The notes below the pieces were generated by a model that saw only the letters and a program-made list of their open reading frames with translations, had not been told where the DNA came from and did no database searches. This document shows positions 63,301 to 64,000 of a stretch of 64,000 nt of DNA, piece after piece. Numbering within the stretch: the first letter of the stretch is position 1; every line of letters starts with the position of its first letter. Source of the stretch: Todiramphus chloris collaris (taxonomy: Eukaryota; Chordata; Aves; Coraciiformes; Alcedinidae); the NCBI GenBank assembly GCA_025345505.1, contig JANVCC010000018.1:62644031-62708030 (forward strand). The letters are read 5' to 3'. The position numbers were made by a program, and so were the translations under genes.

Positions 63301-64000
63301 AGCTCTGTTCATGGGAAAGCTACGGTGGAGGTTAAAGTGCTTGATTTGCAGAGTATGTGTCCCACAGGTACCCTTCTGGCCTGGGTAATATGCTGGCAAG
63401 TAAAGTGTCCTTGGCATGGATAAACAGATGTTAGAGTAATGACAGACCAAAAGTAAGCCCTAGGAAGTGTCTTGCAGCCAATACAGTGCCAAGACCTTAC
63501 CTTTTATTTTATTTTTTTTTTTTTCTCTTCATCCATAAGAACCTACTGCTGCCTGACAATTGTTTTAAGGTGACGGGTAAGGCTGCCTCTTCCAAGAGCT
63601 GCTGCGCTTCTCTCTGCTCTGCCCCCAGCCTCACGTGTTTTAACACCTCCCTTGAGCTTTAACAGCGATTGCAAGTCTGTGTGGTGAGCTGAAACTACGC
63701 TGACAAGGACGGGAAGTAATTATCTGATTCTGTCCACTGACTGAAAAACTCTGGTGCTTAACACAATGGATAATGTGGGAGTGTGGCAGAGGAAGAGCAA
63801 ATTTTGCTTTAGGCATCCACATTGAGGACTCAGAACAAACGAGAGCAGTCACGAAACTGAAGCTGTGGAGTCATTGCATTTGGCTTGCTGGGTGCATCTT
63901 TGGTTTTATGATGGGTGTGTAAACAGAAGTAAACAACATTCTCCTCCATTTACTTCACTAGAGGGAAGTTCCTCAGGCAGCTGTCGTTCTGCTGCTTTCA
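54358..64000 (+). other. HECA: Probable HECA intron 1 (continues beyond window)
   Basis: Starts at the donor GTGAGC (54358). No frame in the following 9.6 kb shows HECA or other family likeness, and no convincing exon was found. It contains G runs (55661-55669 and 60061-60074) and T runs (56185-56200, 63508-63523). The GC-rich first part, to about 54920, belongs to the CpG island. Confidence 0.6.
60061..60074. repeat. Poly(G) run
   Basis: An uninterrupted run of about 14 G in the probable HECA intron 1. Confidence 0.9.

Noticed and set aside
1..64000. CRISPR arrays, tRNA or rRNA genes, prokaryotic operons
   Set aside because: No regularly spaced direct repeats, cloverleaf candidates or rRNA-like blocks were noticed, and the sequence is clearly vertebrate.

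Overview
The window is vertebrate nuclear DNA, almost certainly from a bird. Two things point there: several CR1 LINE copies with the avian 3' end (repeats of the ATTCTATG type), and avian-style solo LTRs with TGTC(C/A)TGGTTT termini. Most of the DNA is AT-rich and non-coding, with two sharp CpG islands and one assembly gap (N run 53897-54296). Nothing bacterial, viral-episomal or CRISPR-like is present. Nearly all open frames longer than 60 codons are chance frames or decayed transposon sequence.

Two genes can be supported. ABRACL (costars family, 81 aa) is complete on the + strand: a CpG-island promoter with a non-coding first exon ending at 18117, coding exons 20646-20706 and 21884-22068, and a short 3' UTR with AATAAA at 22410. 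HECA (headcase homolog) appears to start in the second CpG island (about 53440-54920). Only the last 61 bases of its first coding exon survive beside the gap, ending at a splice donor at 54358. The rest of the window would then be HECA intron 1. ABRACL followed by HECA on the same strand agrees with the gene order recalled for human 6q24, which supports both calls.

Layout: 1-17.7 kb, intergenic, with simple repeats, an old CR1-like piece (13.3 kb), a candidate minus-strand LTR (11.6-12.0 kb) and a GC-rich patch (5.6-5.9 kb). 17.7-22.45 kb, ABRACL. 22.45-31.4 kb, intergenic. 31.4-39.1 kb, a transposon nest: one + strand CR1 tail and at least four minus-strand CR1 segments, including a clear insertion of one CR1 inside another. 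42.2-46.3 kb, two copies of the same LTR in opposite orientation, 2.5 kb apart. 46.3-53.4 kb, nothing recognised. 53.4-64 kb, HECA promoter, exon 1 end and intron 1.

No new biological system was found. The observations most worth a second look are the nested CR1 (36980-37982 inside an older copy), which creates a misleading 349-codon frame; the inverted LTR pair and a short motif shared between one LTR and nearby DNA; and the HECA first exon hidden by the gap.
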